Positions 1-6,275 of a stretch of 52,702 nucleotides of DNA are shown here, in pieces (position 1 is the stretch's first letter; each line of letters begins with the position of its first letter). The stretch lies in the NCBI GenBank assembly GCA_934254835.1, contig CAKQMI010000006.1, positions 1 through 52,702 of the forward strand, read 5' to 3'. The position numbers were made by a program, and so were the translations under genes. Source of the stretch: an uncultured Clostridia bacterium (GTDB lineage Bacteria; Bacillota; Clostridia; Christensenellales; CAG-917). Below the pieces are notes generated by a model. The model saw nothing but the letters and a program-made list of their open reading frames with translations. It did not search any database and was not told where the DNA came from.

Positions 1-49
1 TGTCTGCAAAGGACTTGAACCCCTGCAATTCCATTTTTTGAAAACTCAC
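1..49 (-). CDS. smc: Chromosome segregation ATPase SMC, N-terminal fragment (cut by window edge)
   Basis: Read on the minus strand, the first 16 codons from a GTG at 49 give VSFQKMELQGFKSFAD. The LQGFKSFAD stretch is the near-invariant start of SMC, just before the Walker A region, which lies outside the window. An AGGAG (57-61) seven bases before the GTG supports this start; an in-frame ATG at 34 is the alternative but has no SD at a suitable distance. Its place directly downstream of rnc matches the usual Firmicute order rnc-smc. The family organises and segregates chromosomes with ScpA and ScpB. Confidence 0.85.
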   Translation of the reverse strand, partial: MSFQKMELQGFKSFAD

Positions 50-53
50 AAAA

Positions 54-106
54 AATCTCCTATATCTTGTGATACCGATATATTATAACACAAAATATAG
101 GAGATT
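54..106 (-). terminator. Long hairpin with U-tract between rnc and smc, covering the smc SD
   Basis: Positions 54-71 pair with 89-106 over 18 bases with one C/A mismatch and a 17-base loop. Read on the minus strand the hairpin is followed by six T (50-55), as in an intrinsic terminator for rnc readthrough. The 3' arm contains the AGGAG (57-61) that should serve the smc GTG at 49, so a transcript carrying both arms would have that SD base-paired. Confidence 0.75.
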
Positions 107-110
107 GAAA
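82..110 (-). promoter_or_regulatory. Candidate smc promoter inside the hairpin
   Basis: On the minus strand, TTTCAA (105-110), a 17-base spacer and TATAAT (82-87) with a TGT just before the -10 form an extended -10 promoter. The predicted start, near 75, falls in the hairpin loop, so this transcript would lack the 5' arm and have a free SD. The -35 is weak. Confidence 0.5.
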
Positions 111-135
111 AGTAATTTTTACTTGCTAATATTAT

Positions 136-825
136 TTATTCTTTGATAAGTTTTTTGTACGCGACTTTCGCCGCCATCTGCTGGGCTTCCTTTTTACTGC
201 CACCGACGCCCGTGCCCATTTTTTCGCCGTCGATATACACGTCAAACTCGAATTTTTGCTTTTGTAGCGATATTTCGTCGTTCAGAGCGTCCTCGTATTT
301 GACCGTCAAGGAGTGCTTCCCCGCAAACTCGTTGAGCATTGATTTGTAGTCGTAAAAATTATTGTTGTTGCACTCGCTCATTCTGATTCTCGGTTCCAAA
401 AATTTCAGAATAAACTTTTTTGCGTTTCTGATACCGCCGTCGAGGTAAATGCTCCCGACGATGGACTCGAACAAGTCGCCCATTACCGACGAATTTTGAT
501 TGATGCCCATTTTCGTCTCGGACTCGCCCATAATCAAAAACTCGTTCAGCCCCGATTTTTTGATTGTTTCGGCAAGGGGCTTTTCGCTGACGATTCCCGC
601 GCGCATACGGGTGAGTTGACCTTCGTCAAAGGACGGGTGACGCTTCATCAAAGCCTCGGCAATTACGAACGCCAAAATGCTGTCGCCCAAAAATTCAAGA
701 TTTTGATAGTTACGTTTTGCGCCCTTTTTTATGCCACTATTGTGGGTAAAAGCGCGAATTAACAGTTTTTTGTCCTTAAATTTGTATCCGATGATGTTTT
801 CGACTTCCGAAAAACTTTCAAACAT
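136..825 (-). CDS. rnc: Ribonuclease III
   Basis: Double-strand-specific endoribonuclease for rRNA and mRNA processing. The 229-residue protein has the signature NLEFLGDSIL at about residues 42-51, with catalytic E44 and D48, a second acidic pair in MGDLFES (D117, E120), and a C-terminal dsRNA-binding domain from about residue 155 ending in GVGGSKKEAQQMAAK. Length is normal. I chose the ATG at 825 because GAGG lies six bases upstream; the open frame continues to a TTG at 846. It overlaps the end of plsX by 8 bases, so translation is probably coupled. The acpP gene often found between plsX and rnc is absent. Confidence 0.95.
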   Translation of the reverse strand: MFESFSEVENIIGYKFKDKKLLIRAFTHNSGIKKGAKRNYQNLEFLGDSILAFVIAEALMKRHPSFDEGQLTRMRAGIVSEKPLAETIKKSGLNEFLIMGESETKMGINQNSSVMGDLFESIVGSIYLDGGIRNAKKFILKFLEPRIRMSECNNNNFYDYKSMLNEFAGKHSLTVKYEDALNDEISLQKQKFEFDVYIDGEKMGTGVGGSKKEAQQMAAKVAYKKLIKE

Positions 826-1834
826 TTTCGACCTCGTATTCGCCAAGAGCGTCCTTAATCGCGCCGGTAATGTCGCTTTTCACAAGACGGTACGCTTGCA
901 ACAATCCGACCGTCACCGATCGTGCTTTGGAACTGCCATGGATTTTCACAACCACCTTGTTTGCGCCCAAAAATACCGCCCCGCCTTTCTCGTTGACGTC
1001 CATGGTATGTTTGAGTTTTCTGAGCGCGGGTTTCAACAAAAGCGCGCCGATTTTTGCACGAAGTCCGCCTGCATTTATGTTGTCTTTCAGCATTTTGAAG
1101 ATGGAAAGTCCCGCACCCTCCAAACTTTTCAGAGCAATGTTTCCGCTAAATCCATCGGCGACGATGACGTCGTATTCGCCCGACACGATATCGCGCGCTT
1201 CCATATTCCCGACAAAGTTGAGTTTGCTGTCTTTCAACAATAAAAACGCCTCGTGATTGAGTTCGTTACCCTTCTTTTCTTCGGTGCCGTTTGACAAAAG
1301 CGCAACGCGTGCGGTGGATTTTCCCGTGATGATTTTGTAATAAGCGTCCGCCATAATCGCAAAGTGCAACAAATTTTGAGGCTTGCAATCGACGTTTGCT
1401 CCGCAGTCGCACAGCACGACGCCCTCGTTGTTGCCGTCAACCGTCGGAAGTAATGCTGCCATAGCGGGACGAGATATGCCCTTGATCCTGCCGATTTTCA
1501 GAAACGCGCCCGTCAGCAACGCACCCGTCGAACCCGCGGACACGATACCGCCGATATCTTCGCGCGATTTCAATGCGTCAAATGCTTTGACCATACTGCT
1601 TTCGGTCTTTTTTCTGATGGCGTCGGTGGGGACGTCGTCGTTTGTCACAACGTCTTTGGCGTCGATGATTTCGATGCGGTCGCCGTGTCTTGTCACAAGA
1701 CTTTTCAAAACGTCCTCTTTCCCGGTAAGTACCAAAGAAAGGTCTTTTTCTTCGTCCAGCGCGTCGAGTGCGCCTTTTACTATTTCTTCGGGAGCATTGT
1801 CTCCGCCATAACAATCAAGTACGATTTTTGTCAT
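818..1834 (-). CDS. plsX: Phosphate acyltransferase PlsX
   Basis: Converts acyl-ACP to acyl phosphate, the acyl donor for PlsY in membrane phospholipid synthesis; a peripheral membrane enzyme. The 338-residue protein starts with the family N-terminus MTKIVLDCYGGDNAPEEIVK and carries SAGSTGALLTGA and GVVLCDCGANVDCKP, both typical of PlsX. Length is normal. It is the first gene of a plsX-rnc unit with its own promoter about 40 bases upstream. The SD is weak (AGGG). FapR or other control is not visible. Confidence 0.95.
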   Translation of the reverse strand: MTKIVLDCYGGDNAPEEIVKGALDALDEEKDLSLVLTGKEDVLKSLVTRHGDRIEIIDAKDVVTNDDVPTDAIRKKTESSMVKAFDALKSREDIGGIVSAGSTGALLTGAFLKIGRIKGISRPAMAALLPTVDGNNEGVVLCDCGANVDCKPQNLLHFAIMADAYYKIITGKSTARVALLSNGTEEKKGNELNHEAFLLLKDSKLNFVGNMEARDIVSGEYDVIVADGFSGNIALKSLEGAGLSIFKMLKDNINAGGLRAKIGALLLKPALRKLKHTMDVNEKGGAVFLGANKVVVKIHGSSKARSVTVGLLQAYRLVKSDITGAIKDALGEYEVENV

Positions 1835-1870
1835 AAATAACCCTGTTTTTTGATATTTTATTCACGAAAC

Positions 1871-1899
1871 AGTATACCATATTCAAAAACCCTTATCAA
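1871..1899 (-). promoter_or_regulatory. Promoter of plsX-rnc
   Basis: On the minus strand TTGATA (1894-1899), a 17-base spacer and TATACT (1871-1876) with TGG just before the -10 (extended -10). Predicted start near 1864, about 30 bases before the plsX ATG. Confidence 0.75.
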
Positions 1900-1947
1900 G
1901 CAAATTTTTGTGGTTTCGTTCCCACGAGATGCGTCACAAACTGCACT

Positions 1948-2120
1948 TTTGACCAAACAATCGCCACAAGTGTCACTTGTTTGTCTTTTGTTTGTTTGTT
2001 CCTTCACCCCTCGTCGTATGCTTCGTTTTTGACCAACCGATTGTCGCAAGCGACAGTCGGTTGTCTTACGCTCGCATACTCCTTTTCCCCAAAAGTACAA
2101 AAGTATCTTTTGGGGGCCCC
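1948..2120 (+). repeat. Two copies of a double-hairpin repeat (TTGACCAA ... GGGGGCCCC)
   Basis: This is the core of the 1835-2358 gap. Copy one (1948-about 2024) begins TTTGACCAAACAA and pairs AAACAA with TTGTTT. Copy two (2028-2120) begins TTTGACCAACCGA, pairs 2036-2045 with 2052-2061 (10 bases, one G-U), then pairs CCCCAAAAG (2087-2095) with CTTTTGGGG (2107-2115) and ends in the palindrome GGGGCCCC. A third copy is at 42349-42439. Strand is nominal. No coding potential was recognised. A 1909-1935 segment (TTCGTTCCCACGAGAT) and 2121-2175 (CTCAGAATGAC, CGCTCGCAATGAC) belong to another repeat type seen at 20279 and 41979. Confidence 0.7.
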
Positions 2121-2204
2121 ATAAGCTCCTCAGAATGACAAAAGAAAGAAACGTCACGCTACGCTCGCAATGACAACAATTACTTTTGCACACAAATATA
2201 AACA

Positions 2205-2320
2205 TACCTTAACTTGCACGAAGTGCAAATATAACTGCCAAAGGCAATATCACTTGCACAAAGTGCAAATATAACTTTGGCGAAAGCCGAAATTTCACTG
2301 TTTTGCAAATTTTTGCAAAA
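2205..2320. repeat. Array of small hairpins with ATATAACT-type linkers
   Basis: A run of short perfect stems with A-rich loops: TTGCAC-gaa-GTGCAA, TGCC-aaa-GGCA, TTGCAC-aaa-GTGCAA, GGC-gaaa-GCC and TTTTGCAAA-TTTTTGCAAAA, separated by ATATAAC or ATATCAC. It lies downstream of the rplT terminator. No gene is apparent here. Confidence 0.6.
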
Positions 2321-2344
2321 CAAAAGCCTCGCTTTCGCGAGGCT
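2320..2344 (-). terminator. Intrinsic terminator of infC-rpmI-rplT
   Basis: On the minus strand an 8-base stem AGCCTCGC/GCGAGGCT with a GAAA loop (arms 2337-2344 and 2325-2332) followed by TTTGTTTTG, 15 bases after the rplT stop. Confidence 0.85.
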
Positions 2345-2358
2345 GATTCTCATTTCGA

Positions 2359-2715
2359 TTATGCGTTCAATGCGGTTTTTGCTTTTTCGCAAATTGCGCT
2401 GAAAGCGACTGCGTCGTTGACGGCGATGTCGGCAAGAACCTTGCGGTTGAGGTCGATACCTGCAACTTTCAAACCGTGAATGAGCGTGCTGTACGACATA
2501 TTATTCATACGAGCGGCTGCATTGATACGAGCAATCCAAAGTTTGCGGAAGTCGCGTTTTTTGTGTTTGCGACCGACGTAAGCATAGTTTTGCGATTTCA
2601 TAACAGCCTGACGAGCTACGCGGTAAAGTTTGGACTTACCACCCCAGTAGCCTTTGGCTTGTTTCAAGATTTTTCTACGTTTTTTAACGGCGTTGACGCC
2701 TCTTTTAATTCTCAT
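2359..2715 (-). CDS. rplT: 50S ribosomal protein L20
   Basis: Binds 23S rRNA early in 50S assembly and in many bacteria represses its own operon. The 118-residue protein has the family start MRIKRGVNAVKKRRKILKQA and the motif KGYWGGKSKLYRVARQAV. Length is normal. Third gene of infC-rpmI-rplT, 16 bases after rpmI, with an SD (GGAGG) before the ATG and an intrinsic terminator after the stop. Confidence 0.97.
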   Translation of the reverse strand: MRIKRGVNAVKKRRKILKQAKGYWGGKSKLYRVARQAVMKSQNYAYVGRKHKKRDFRKLWIARINAAARMNNMSYSTLIHGLKVAGIDLNRKVLADIAVNDAVAFSAICEKAKTALNA

Positions 2716-2731
2716 ATTCTATACCTCCGAC

Positions 2732-2926
2732 TTAGTACGGCAATTGACGTTTGATGTTGTTGGCGACTTGACCTTCAAGGTAGTAACCCTTTCTAAGGTT
2801 GCGCTTTCTTTTGGTGCTTTTCTTTGTTAAGATGTGCCTTCTGCCCATTTTGCTGCTTTTGACCTTACCGGATTTGGTAACGGTAAAACGCTTGGCGACA
2901 GTCGATCTTGTTTTTTGTTTAGGCAT
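2732..2926 (-). CDS. rpmI: 50S ribosomal protein L35
   Basis: Small basic 50S protein. From the ATG at 2926 the product is 64 residues, beginning MPKQKTRSTVAKRF, with KRKRNLRKGYYLEG near the centre, which is the normal L35 length and pattern. A GGAGG seven to ten bases upstream fixes the start; the open frame continues five codons further without a better SD. Lies between infC and rplT. Confidence 0.97.
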   Translation of the reverse strand: MPKQKTRSTVAKRFTVTKSGKVKSSKMGRRHILTKKSTKRKRNLRKGYYLEGQVANNIKRQLPY

Positions 2927-2961
2927 ATTTCTGTCCTCCAAATGATGATTATATAAAGTTA

Positions 2962-3489
2962 TTACTTTTTATTAGTGACGGGACTTATCGTCGTGGAGAT
3001 GATACGTCCTTCGAGTTTGGCGGGTTTATCCACCTTGAAACTTCCTTCTTCCAGCATTTCCAAAAAGTCGGAAACGACGGCAAAAGCGAGGTCGGAATGT
3101 TGCATCTGCCTGCCCTTCAGGCGCAAAGCGATTTTGATTTTGTTGCCTTTGGACAAAAACTTTGCGGTTTGGTTGGCTTTTGTTTTCATATCGCCGACGT
3201 CGATTGTTGCGGAAAGTTGAACTTCTTTCAATTCGACAACGCTTTGTTTCTTGCTATCCTCTTTTTCACGCTTTTTTTGGTCGAAAAGATATTTTCCGTA
3301 ATCGATAATTTTGCACACGGGCGGAACGGCAGTCGGTGAAATCTTGACAAGGTCAAGACCTTGGTCGCCTGCGAGTTCAAGAGCGCTTCTGCTGGACATT
3401 ATGCCAAGCATCTCGCCGTTTGAGCCGATAACCCTGATTTCGGGATCACGGATTTGCTCGTTAATTTGTGTGGTTTTATCCGGTTTTAT
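2962..3489 (-). CDS. infC: Translation initiation factor IF-3 (probable AUA start)
   Basis: Prevents premature subunit joining and checks the start codon on the 30S subunit. The product contains INEQIRDPEIRVIGSNGEML, the IF-3 N-terminal signature, and a C-domain ending RGRQMQHSDLAF...VDKPAKLEGR. A perfect AAGGAGG (3498-3504) lies eight bases before an in-frame ATA at 3487-3489, giving 175 residues; no ATG, GTG or TTG is at a usable distance. The upstream TTG at 3510 would place the SD inside the coding region. A non-canonical start is known for infC elsewhere (AUU in E. coli), where it gives autoregulation. The exact codon here is inferred from spacing. Confidence 0.93.
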   Translation of the reverse strand: MKPDKTTQINEQIRDPEIRVIGSNGEMLGIMSSRSALELAGDQGLDLVKISPTAVPPVCKIIDYGKYLFDQKKREKEDSKKQSVVELKEVQLSATIDVGDMKTKANQTAKFLSKGNKIKIALRLKGRQMQHSDLAFAVVSDFLEMLEEGSFKVDKPAKLEGRIISTTISPVTNKK

Positions 3490-3510
3490 AAAATTATCCT
3501 CCTTGCGCAA

Positions 3511-3632
3511 AGCGCATTATAATGCAAAAAAAGGTAGTCTCCGCAAACAGAAACTACCCTTACAAAAGATTGACTTTTTAGTAAGAACCGGTGAGCCTGA
3601 TTGCTGTCGGTGAGAAAGTAATTTCTACTTGC
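3511..3632 (-). ncRNA. Structured leader of infC-rpmI-rplT (L20-leader-like)
   Basis: About 120 untranslated bases lie between the predicted transcription start (near 3632) and infC, and they contain the attenuator. Several blocks could form competing stems (AAGTAGAAATTACTTTCT, CCGACAGCAATCAGGCTCACCGG, CTTACTAAAAAGTC). In Firmicutes the infC leader is controlled by L20. That this is the same class is inferred from position and layout; I did not match a covariance model. Confidence 0.5.
3525..3558 (-). terminator. Attenuator hairpin in the infC leader
   Basis: On the minus strand GGTAGT (3553-3558) pairs with ACTACC (3533-3538), followed by seven T, about 35 bases before the infC start. It lies inside the transcript from the promoter at 3639-3667, so it is an attenuator rather than the end of pnp. 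Confidence 0.75.
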
Positions 3633-3638
3633 GGACTA

Positions 3639-3667
3639 ATAATATCAATATTATATTTTGTTGTCAA
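3639..3667 (-). promoter_or_regulatory. Promoter of infC-rpmI-rplT
   Basis: On the minus strand a perfect TTGACA (3662-3667), a 17-base spacer and TATTAT (3639-3644), with TGA just before the -10. It begins right after the pnp stop codon, and no terminator separates the two. Confidence 0.88.
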
Positions 3668-3679
3668 GCGATTTTGAAC

Positions 3680-5776
3680 TTATTTGTCCAAAATCTCCAG
3701 AAGTTTGAGGTCGATTTTGGTCTTGTCGCCCTCTTTCATGACCTTGATGACTTCGGCTTTGACTCTGTCGCCGATATTGACGACGTCCTCGACCTTTTCA
3801 ACGCGCTTGTTGGAAAGTTTGGACACGTGAATCATGCCGTCTTTTCCGGGAGCGATGTTGATGAACGCGCCAAATTGAAGAATACGTACGACAGGTCCTT
3901 CGAACACGTCGCCGACCTCGGGATCTTTGGCGATTGCAAGGACGATTGCTTTTGCGCGTTCTGCGCGGTCGATGTCTTCGCAAGCGATAAATACCATTCC
4001 GTCGTCGCTGATGTCGATTTTGACGCCCGTTTCGTCGATGATTTTGTTGATGACTTTTCCGCCCGATCCGATGACGTCTTTGATTTTGTCGGGATCGATG
4101 TTGAAGCGGATAATCTTGGGTGCGTATTTGGAAAGTTCCTTCTTGGGCTCGGCGATGCACTCTGCCATCTTGTTAAGAATGAAGAGCCTGCCTTGACGCG
4201 CTTGTTCCAAAGCGGTGCGAAGGATTTCTTCGTTGATGCCCTTGATTTTGATGTCCATCTGGATTGCGGTGATACCATCTTTCGTGCCGGCAACCTTGAA
4301 GTCCATATCGCCAAGGAAGTCTTCAAGACCTTGGATATCGCTCATAATGGCGACTCTGCCCGTCTCGTCGTCCTTGATAAGTCCCATAGCAATGCCCGCG
4401 ACGGGTGCTTTGATGGGTACGCCTGCGTCTTCGAGAGCCATCGTGCTTCCGCATACGCTCGCCATCGAGGTGGAACCGTTACTGCTCAAAATGTCCGATA
4501 CCGTGCGGATTGCATACGGGAATTCGAGTTCGTCGGGAAGGACGGGTTCAAGCGCGCGTTCTGCAAGCGCACCGTGTCCGATTTCACGACGTCCGGGCGA
4601 TTTTGCGGGTTTCGCTTCGCCGGTCGAATACGGGGGCATATTGTAGTGGTGCATATATCTCTTGTAGTTGTCGTCGTCAAGACCTTCGAGCTTTTGCACT
4701 TCGGAAATAGTGCCGAGCGTGCAAGTGGTCAAAGCCTGAGTTTGTCCGCGGGTGAATACCGCACTGCCGTGTACTCTCGGCAAAATGCCGTGTTCGCACC
4801 AGATGGGACGAATTTCGGTGAGCGAACGACCGTCGGGACGCACGCCTTGATCCAAAATTTTCGCGCGGACTTTGACTTTCTTAAGCGCATAAAGAGCGTC
4901 GCCGACCGAACTCAAATCGTCGGGGAAAATCTCTGCAAAGTGCTCGATAGCCTCTTTGTTCAATGCGTCGTCGCGCTCCTCGCGCTCGGTACGATCGAAA
5001 GTGTCGAGAACGTAGTCCATCTTCTTGTCAGCCCATTCGAACACAGCCTCTTTGACCTCGTCGCTGGGGAGATAAAGGTGAACTTCTTGTTTTGCTTTTC
5101 CGCATGCTTCTTGGATACCTTCGATCCAAGTGATGATTTTTTTGATTTCTTCGTGACCGAACAAGATTGCGTCCAGCATTTCTTTTTCGGAGATGATATT
5201 TGCACCCGCCTCAACCATCATAATGGCGTCTTTCGTGCCGGCAAGACTCAGGTGAAGTTTGCTCTTTTCGCGCTCGGCGGGAGTGGGGTTGATGATGTAT
5301 TTGCCGTCAACGTATCCTACAACGACAGATGCCGTGGGACCTGCGAAAGGAATGTCCGAAATGCTGAGAGCAATCGAACTGCCAAGCATGCCGAATACCT
5401 CGGGCGGGATTTCCTTGTCAACCGAAAGCGCTGTGGCGACGACTGCAACGTCGTTCAGGCACCCCTTCGGGAACAAGGGACGAATGGGACGGTCGATAAG
5501 ACGCGAGGTAAGTATCGCTTTATCGGAAGGTCTGCCTTCTCTCTTTTTGAAGCCACCGGGGATTTTGCCCACGGCGAACATTTTTTCTTCGAAGTCAACG
5601 CCGAGAGGAAAAAAGTCGATTCCGTCACGGGGCGTTTTTGCCATAGTTGCGTTGGTAAGAACGACGGTTTCTCCGCATCTGATAAGACAACTGCCGTTTG
5701 CTTGACCGCAGTACGCGCCGATTTCAACGGAAACTTCGCGTCCGCCGATTTCGGTTTTGAAAATTTTTCTTTCCAT
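3680..5776 (-). CDS. pnp: Polyribonucleotide nucleotidyltransferase (PNPase)
   Basis: Phosphorolytic 3'-to-5' exoribonuclease of mRNA decay; trimeric in the cytoplasm. The 698-residue protein (start MERKIFKTEIGG) has two RNase PH domains, the second with TRGQTQALTTCTLG and MGLIKDDETGRVAIMSDIQG, then a KH domain (IGSGGKVINKIIDETG) and a C-terminal S1 domain (GDVFEGPVVRILQFGAF). Length is normal. GGAGG eight bases before the ATG at 5776 fixes the start; the frame stays open 15 codons further. It follows rpsO, the common order, but behind a terminator and with its own candidate promoter. The plus strand opposite is a long open frame only because of codon bias. Confidence 0.97.
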   Translation of the reverse strand: MERKIFKTEIGGREVSVEIGAYCGQANGSCLIRCGETVVLTNATMAKTPRDGIDFFPLGVDFEEKMFAVGKIPGGFKKREGRPSDKAILTSRLIDRPIRPLFPKGCLNDVAVVATALSVDKEIPPEVFGMLGSSIALSISDIPFAGPTASVVVGYVDGKYIINPTPAEREKSKLHLSLAGTKDAIMMVEAGANIISEKEMLDAILFGHEEIKKIITWIEGIQEACGKAKQEVHLYLPSDEVKEAVFEWADKKMDYVLDTFDRTEREERDDALNKEAIEHFAEIFPDDLSSVGDALYALKKVKVRAKILDQGVRPDGRSLTEIRPIWCEHGILPRVHGSAVFTRGQTQALTTCTLGTISEVQKLEGLDDDNYKRYMHHYNMPPYSTGEAKPAKSPGRREIGHGALAERALEPVLPDELEFPYAIRTVSDILSSNGSTSMASVCGSTMALEDAGVPIKAPVAGIAMGLIKDDETGRVAIMSDIQGLEDFLGDMDFKVAGTKDGITAIQMDIKIKGINEEILRTALEQARQGRLFILNKMAECIAEPKKELSKYAPKIIRFNIDPDKIKDVIGSGGKVINKIIDETGVKIDISDDGMVFIACEDIDRAERAKAIVLAIAKDPEVGDVFEGPVVRILQFGAFINIAPGKDGMIHVSKLSNKRVEKVEDVVNIGDRVKAEVIKVMKEGDKTKIDLKLLEILDK

Positions 5777-5819
5777 ATATCTGTCCTCCAAAGACTTCCG
5801 CAATTCCCGCAAGAAGTCC

Positions 5820-5848
5820 AAATTAACGATTTTTCAGGTTTTTTTCAA
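5820..5848 (-). promoter_or_regulatory. Candidate pnp promoter
   Basis: On the minus strand TTGAAA (5843-5848), 17 bases and TAATTT (5820-5825), immediately after the rpsO terminator. The -10 is a poor match. The leader then has a dyad, GACTTC (5813-5818 on the minus strand) with GAAGTC (5793-5798), between promoter and SD. Confidence 0.45.
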
Positions 5849-5876
5849 AAAAAACGGGGCGCAAAAGCACGCCCCG
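5847..5876 (-). terminator. Intrinsic terminator of rpsO
   Basis: On the minus strand CGGGGCG (5870-5876) pairs with CGCCCCG (5855-5861) around an 8-base loop, followed by eight T, six bases after the rpsO stop. Confidence 0.9.
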
Positions 5877-5882
5877 AAAAAA

Positions 5883-6146
5883 TTACTTTCTGAGTTCCAA
5901 CTTCTTGATGATAGCGCGGTATCTTTCGATGTCTTTGCTTTTAAGGTAGTTCAGCATGTTTCTGCGTTGACCTACCATCATCAACAAGCCTTTACGGCTG
6001 TGGTGGTCCTTCTTGTGCGTCGCAAGGTGAACGGTGAGTTCGTTAATGCGAGCGGTCAGAAGAGCGATTTGTACCTCGGGTGAACCGGTGTCGCCCTCGG
6101 ATCTTGCATTGTCCAAAATAATTTTTTGTTTGGTTTCCTTATCCAT
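5883..6146 (-). CDS. rpsO: 30S ribosomal protein S15
   Basis: Primary 16S rRNA-binding protein of the central domain; in several bacteria it represses its own mRNA. From the ATG at 6146 the product is 87 residues, starting MDKETKQKIILDNARSEGDT, with TGSPEVQIALLTARI and the H-x3-DHHSRKGLLMMVGQRR core. Length is normal. An AAGGAGG before the ATG fixes the start. It has its own promoter and an 84-base leader that could house autoregulation, and it ends at a strong terminator before pnp. Confidence 0.97.
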   Translation of the reverse strand: MDKETKQKIILDNARSEGDTGSPEVQIALLTARINELTVHLATHKKDHHSRKGLLMMVGQRRNMLNYLKSKDIERYRAIIKKLELRK

Positions 6147-6236
6147 TGTTTTGCCTCCTTCGTTGGATAAATAATTCGCCTTAGGCAAAGTATATCTGCG
6201 GAGTTTTAGATAAACGTTGCGAAAGGTACGAGAAAG

Positions 6237-6265
6237 ATATTAACATAAAAATATATTTATGTAAA
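6237..6265 (-). promoter_or_regulatory. Promoter of rpsO
   Basis: On the minus strand TTTACA (6260-6265), 17 bases and TAATAT (6237-6242) with TGT before the -10. It begins about 10 bases after the hemZ-like stop, with no terminator between. Confidence 0.65.
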
Positions 6266-6275
6266 CCGAAAACAC

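Noticed and set aside
1..30. T-arm-like GGGGTTCAAGTCC (minus strand), suggesting a tRNA or tmRNA end
   Set aside because: The same bases encode LQGFKSFAD of SMC downstream of an SD and start codon, and the acceptor stem would be abnormal.
1858..2205. 115-codon minus-strand frame in the plsX-rplT gap
   Set aside because: It spans the plsX promoter and both double-hairpin repeats, lacks an SD and resembles no protein.
3629..5893. 754-codon open frame on the plus strand opposite pnp
   Set aside because: It is an exact antisense shadow of pnp, has no SD, and its Phe/Asp/Val-rich product matches no family. Similar frames opposite thrS (49350-51299), infB and recJ arise from the same codon bias.
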